This document shows, piece after piece, positions 62,771 through 64,000 of a DNA stretch of 64,000 nt. The DNA lies in assembly GCA_004352715.1 (NCBI GenBank), contig SCFE01000118.1:918116-982115 (forward strand), given 5' to 3'. The notes beneath the pieces were generated by a model that was given only the letters and a program-made list of their open reading frames with translations, was not told where the DNA came from and did not search any database. Position 1 is the stretch's first letter. Every line of letters begins with the position of its first letter. The position numbers and the translations under genes are program-made. The stretch comes from Hofstenia miamia. Taxonomy: Eukaryota; Xenacoelomorpha; Acoela.

Positions 62771-63838
62771 TCAATATTTTTTCGACAATCGCATTTCTTT
62801 AAACCTTTTTAAAATTAATGATAATTCTCACTAGAAATCTAATAAATAGAAAAGTCAATAATTTAAATTTAATTAGCTAGTGATTGTAAGTATTCAAACA
62901 TAAAATAAGTCATCTTAAACAATGGCAATGCTATTTTTCTTAACATGTCTTAGCAAGAATACCGAAGTGCATGTACATGTATTAAAAATTTTATTCTCTA
63001 TGTAAAGGCAAAATGCTGTTGCACTTTTAAGTTTTTCAGTAACTTATGATATACATGTAAAATAGAAAGACACATAAATGCTAGGAATCTTAACATTATC
63101 ATTTGTAATTACCACATTTGTCATTAACTTTAAGCCTACCAAGCTCAAAGTTACTTCAATTTCAGCAAATTATTTTTTTGTTCGGACTATTTGAACATGT
63201 TTTTAAGTCAAATGAAGGTGTTCCAAATCATCAGCAAGTCACTAACTTGGTTACACTGGTGCGGATTTTGAAAATATTGTCACTGCTTTTCTGCACAATC
63301 ACTAAGAAAAAATGTATTCCAATTTTATTCAGTCTTCAATAGGGATTGACAATGACAAGTACTTGTAGGTACTGCATTCTATGGAGTATTTTTGGACAGA
63401 ACAGAAAAGAACCAGAAAAAGCTCAATAGCCAATTATTGTATTAACAATATTAACTAATCAACATCTTGGCTTCAAAATATATTAATTGATAATATTTAA
63501 CTTTCATATTACAAAAATATTTCTTAAGCAAAATATCGTTAAGTGAAATTTATATATAATATTGTGCTATTGTTTAGATATACTTTAGAAAATTTTAAGT
63601 TTCTCTAACGTACTGCCATTTTGCCTTTTATGTTGAATCTCAGATTGCTTATTTATCTTAATTATCATTGATTTCTAATTTGGCTTCACCTTTAATTAAT
63701 TTCTTTAAAAATAAGAAGCTGAATGCAAATTTGAAGTTAATATAATACTTTGAAAATATTCTGTAAAATATTTAATGACAACTACAATTATATAAAACTA
63801 TTTCTTTCATATAAAAAATAAAATTTATCGAATCACAC
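62771..63838. other. Presumed 3' flank/UTR of the minus-strand gene
   Basis: No protein motif. ATTAAA-type hexamers on the minus strand (TTTAAT on the plus strand near 63771 and 63692) could serve as poly(A) signals for the gene ending at 63839. The 63118-63342 plus-strand frame is not supported. Confidence 0.35.
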
Positions 63839-63997
63839 CTAAAGTAGTGTAGAGTCCATCTTTAAAAGTTCGGAGGGAATCGGGGGGAAATCTATACATT
63901 CTTCCGGTATTTTGATGTTATCCATTTCTATTAGTTGGATTTCCAACTCAAGGTTAACAAATTTCTCTAATTGTTCTCTGTAAAGATCACTAGTTGG
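63839..63997 (-). CDS. Terminal coding exon of an unrecognised gene
   Basis: The minus-strand frame reads PTSDLYREQLEKFVNLELEI, QLIEMDNIKIPEECIDFPPI, then PSELLKMDSTLL and TAG. An AG directly precedes it at 63999-63998, so it would be a phase-0 last exon of 52 codons; the polypyrimidine tract and the rest of the gene lie beyond the window. Codons such as CCG and CCC and the acidic, Leu/Ile-spaced helix followed by a Pro-rich, hydrophobic tail look like real protein, unlike the surrounding AT-rich noise. I cannot name the family. The helix could be coiled-coil. The gene is convergent with DDR, about 14 kb from its stop. Confidence 0.6.
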   Translation of the reverse strand, partial: PTSDLYREQLEKFVNLELEIQLIEMDNIKIPEECIDFPPIPSELLKMDSTLL

Positions 63998-64000
63998 CTA

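Overview
This is AT-rich (roughly 70% A+T) animal genomic DNA. Spliced exons with long introns, many (TA)n tracts, degenerate LINEs and several DNA transposons all point to an invertebrate metazoan. No reliable species or phylum can be read from the window. Five N-gaps and one single N are present.

The main gene is the 3' half of a discoidin domain receptor tyrosine kinase (DDR), on the plus strand. Six exons (7502-7623, 18397-18605, 19958-20143, 42634-42868, 46867-46987, 49655-49836) are flanked by AG/GT and keep one reading frame across all five junctions. Together they encode the end of the juxtamembrane segment and the complete kinase domain, up to a TAG stop. The extracellular discoidin domains, the transmembrane helix and the promoter must lie upstream of the window. 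The kinase has two notable residues: Ala in place of the third glycine of the P-loop, and a Phe gatekeeper. A second gene, on the minus strand, enters from the right edge: its last coding exon (63839-63997) points towards DDR, so the two genes are convergent. I do not recognise it.

The DDR introns serve as a transposon store. The 10.8-kb intron (7624-18396) holds a broken PIF/Harbinger element (11374-13184) with eight copies of one terminal motif, and a hAT-type MITE (14974-15251). The 22.5-kb intron (20144-42633) splits the kinase domain between the hinge/alpha-D region and the catalytic loop. It contains three copies of one terminal-inverted-repeat (TIR) element family (30115-31527, 37301-38262 and an inverted copy at 34391-35735), two minus-strand non-LTR retrotransposon relics (31532-32262 and about 32565-33750), a piggyBac-type MITE nested in the inverted copy, and an unexplained exon-like ORF pair (33801-34293).

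Downstream of DDR (49837 onward) lie the 3'UTR, then a hAT element with intact ends and an 8-bp target duplication (55706-57155), a tandem array (58840-59430) related to the MITE at 4777-5126, and another LINE relic (61635-62770).

I found no bacterial-type system, CRISPR array, operon, rRNA or tRNA. The most informative material is the DDR kinase and the nested transposon history, where one copy of an element records the empty site of an insertion in another copy.
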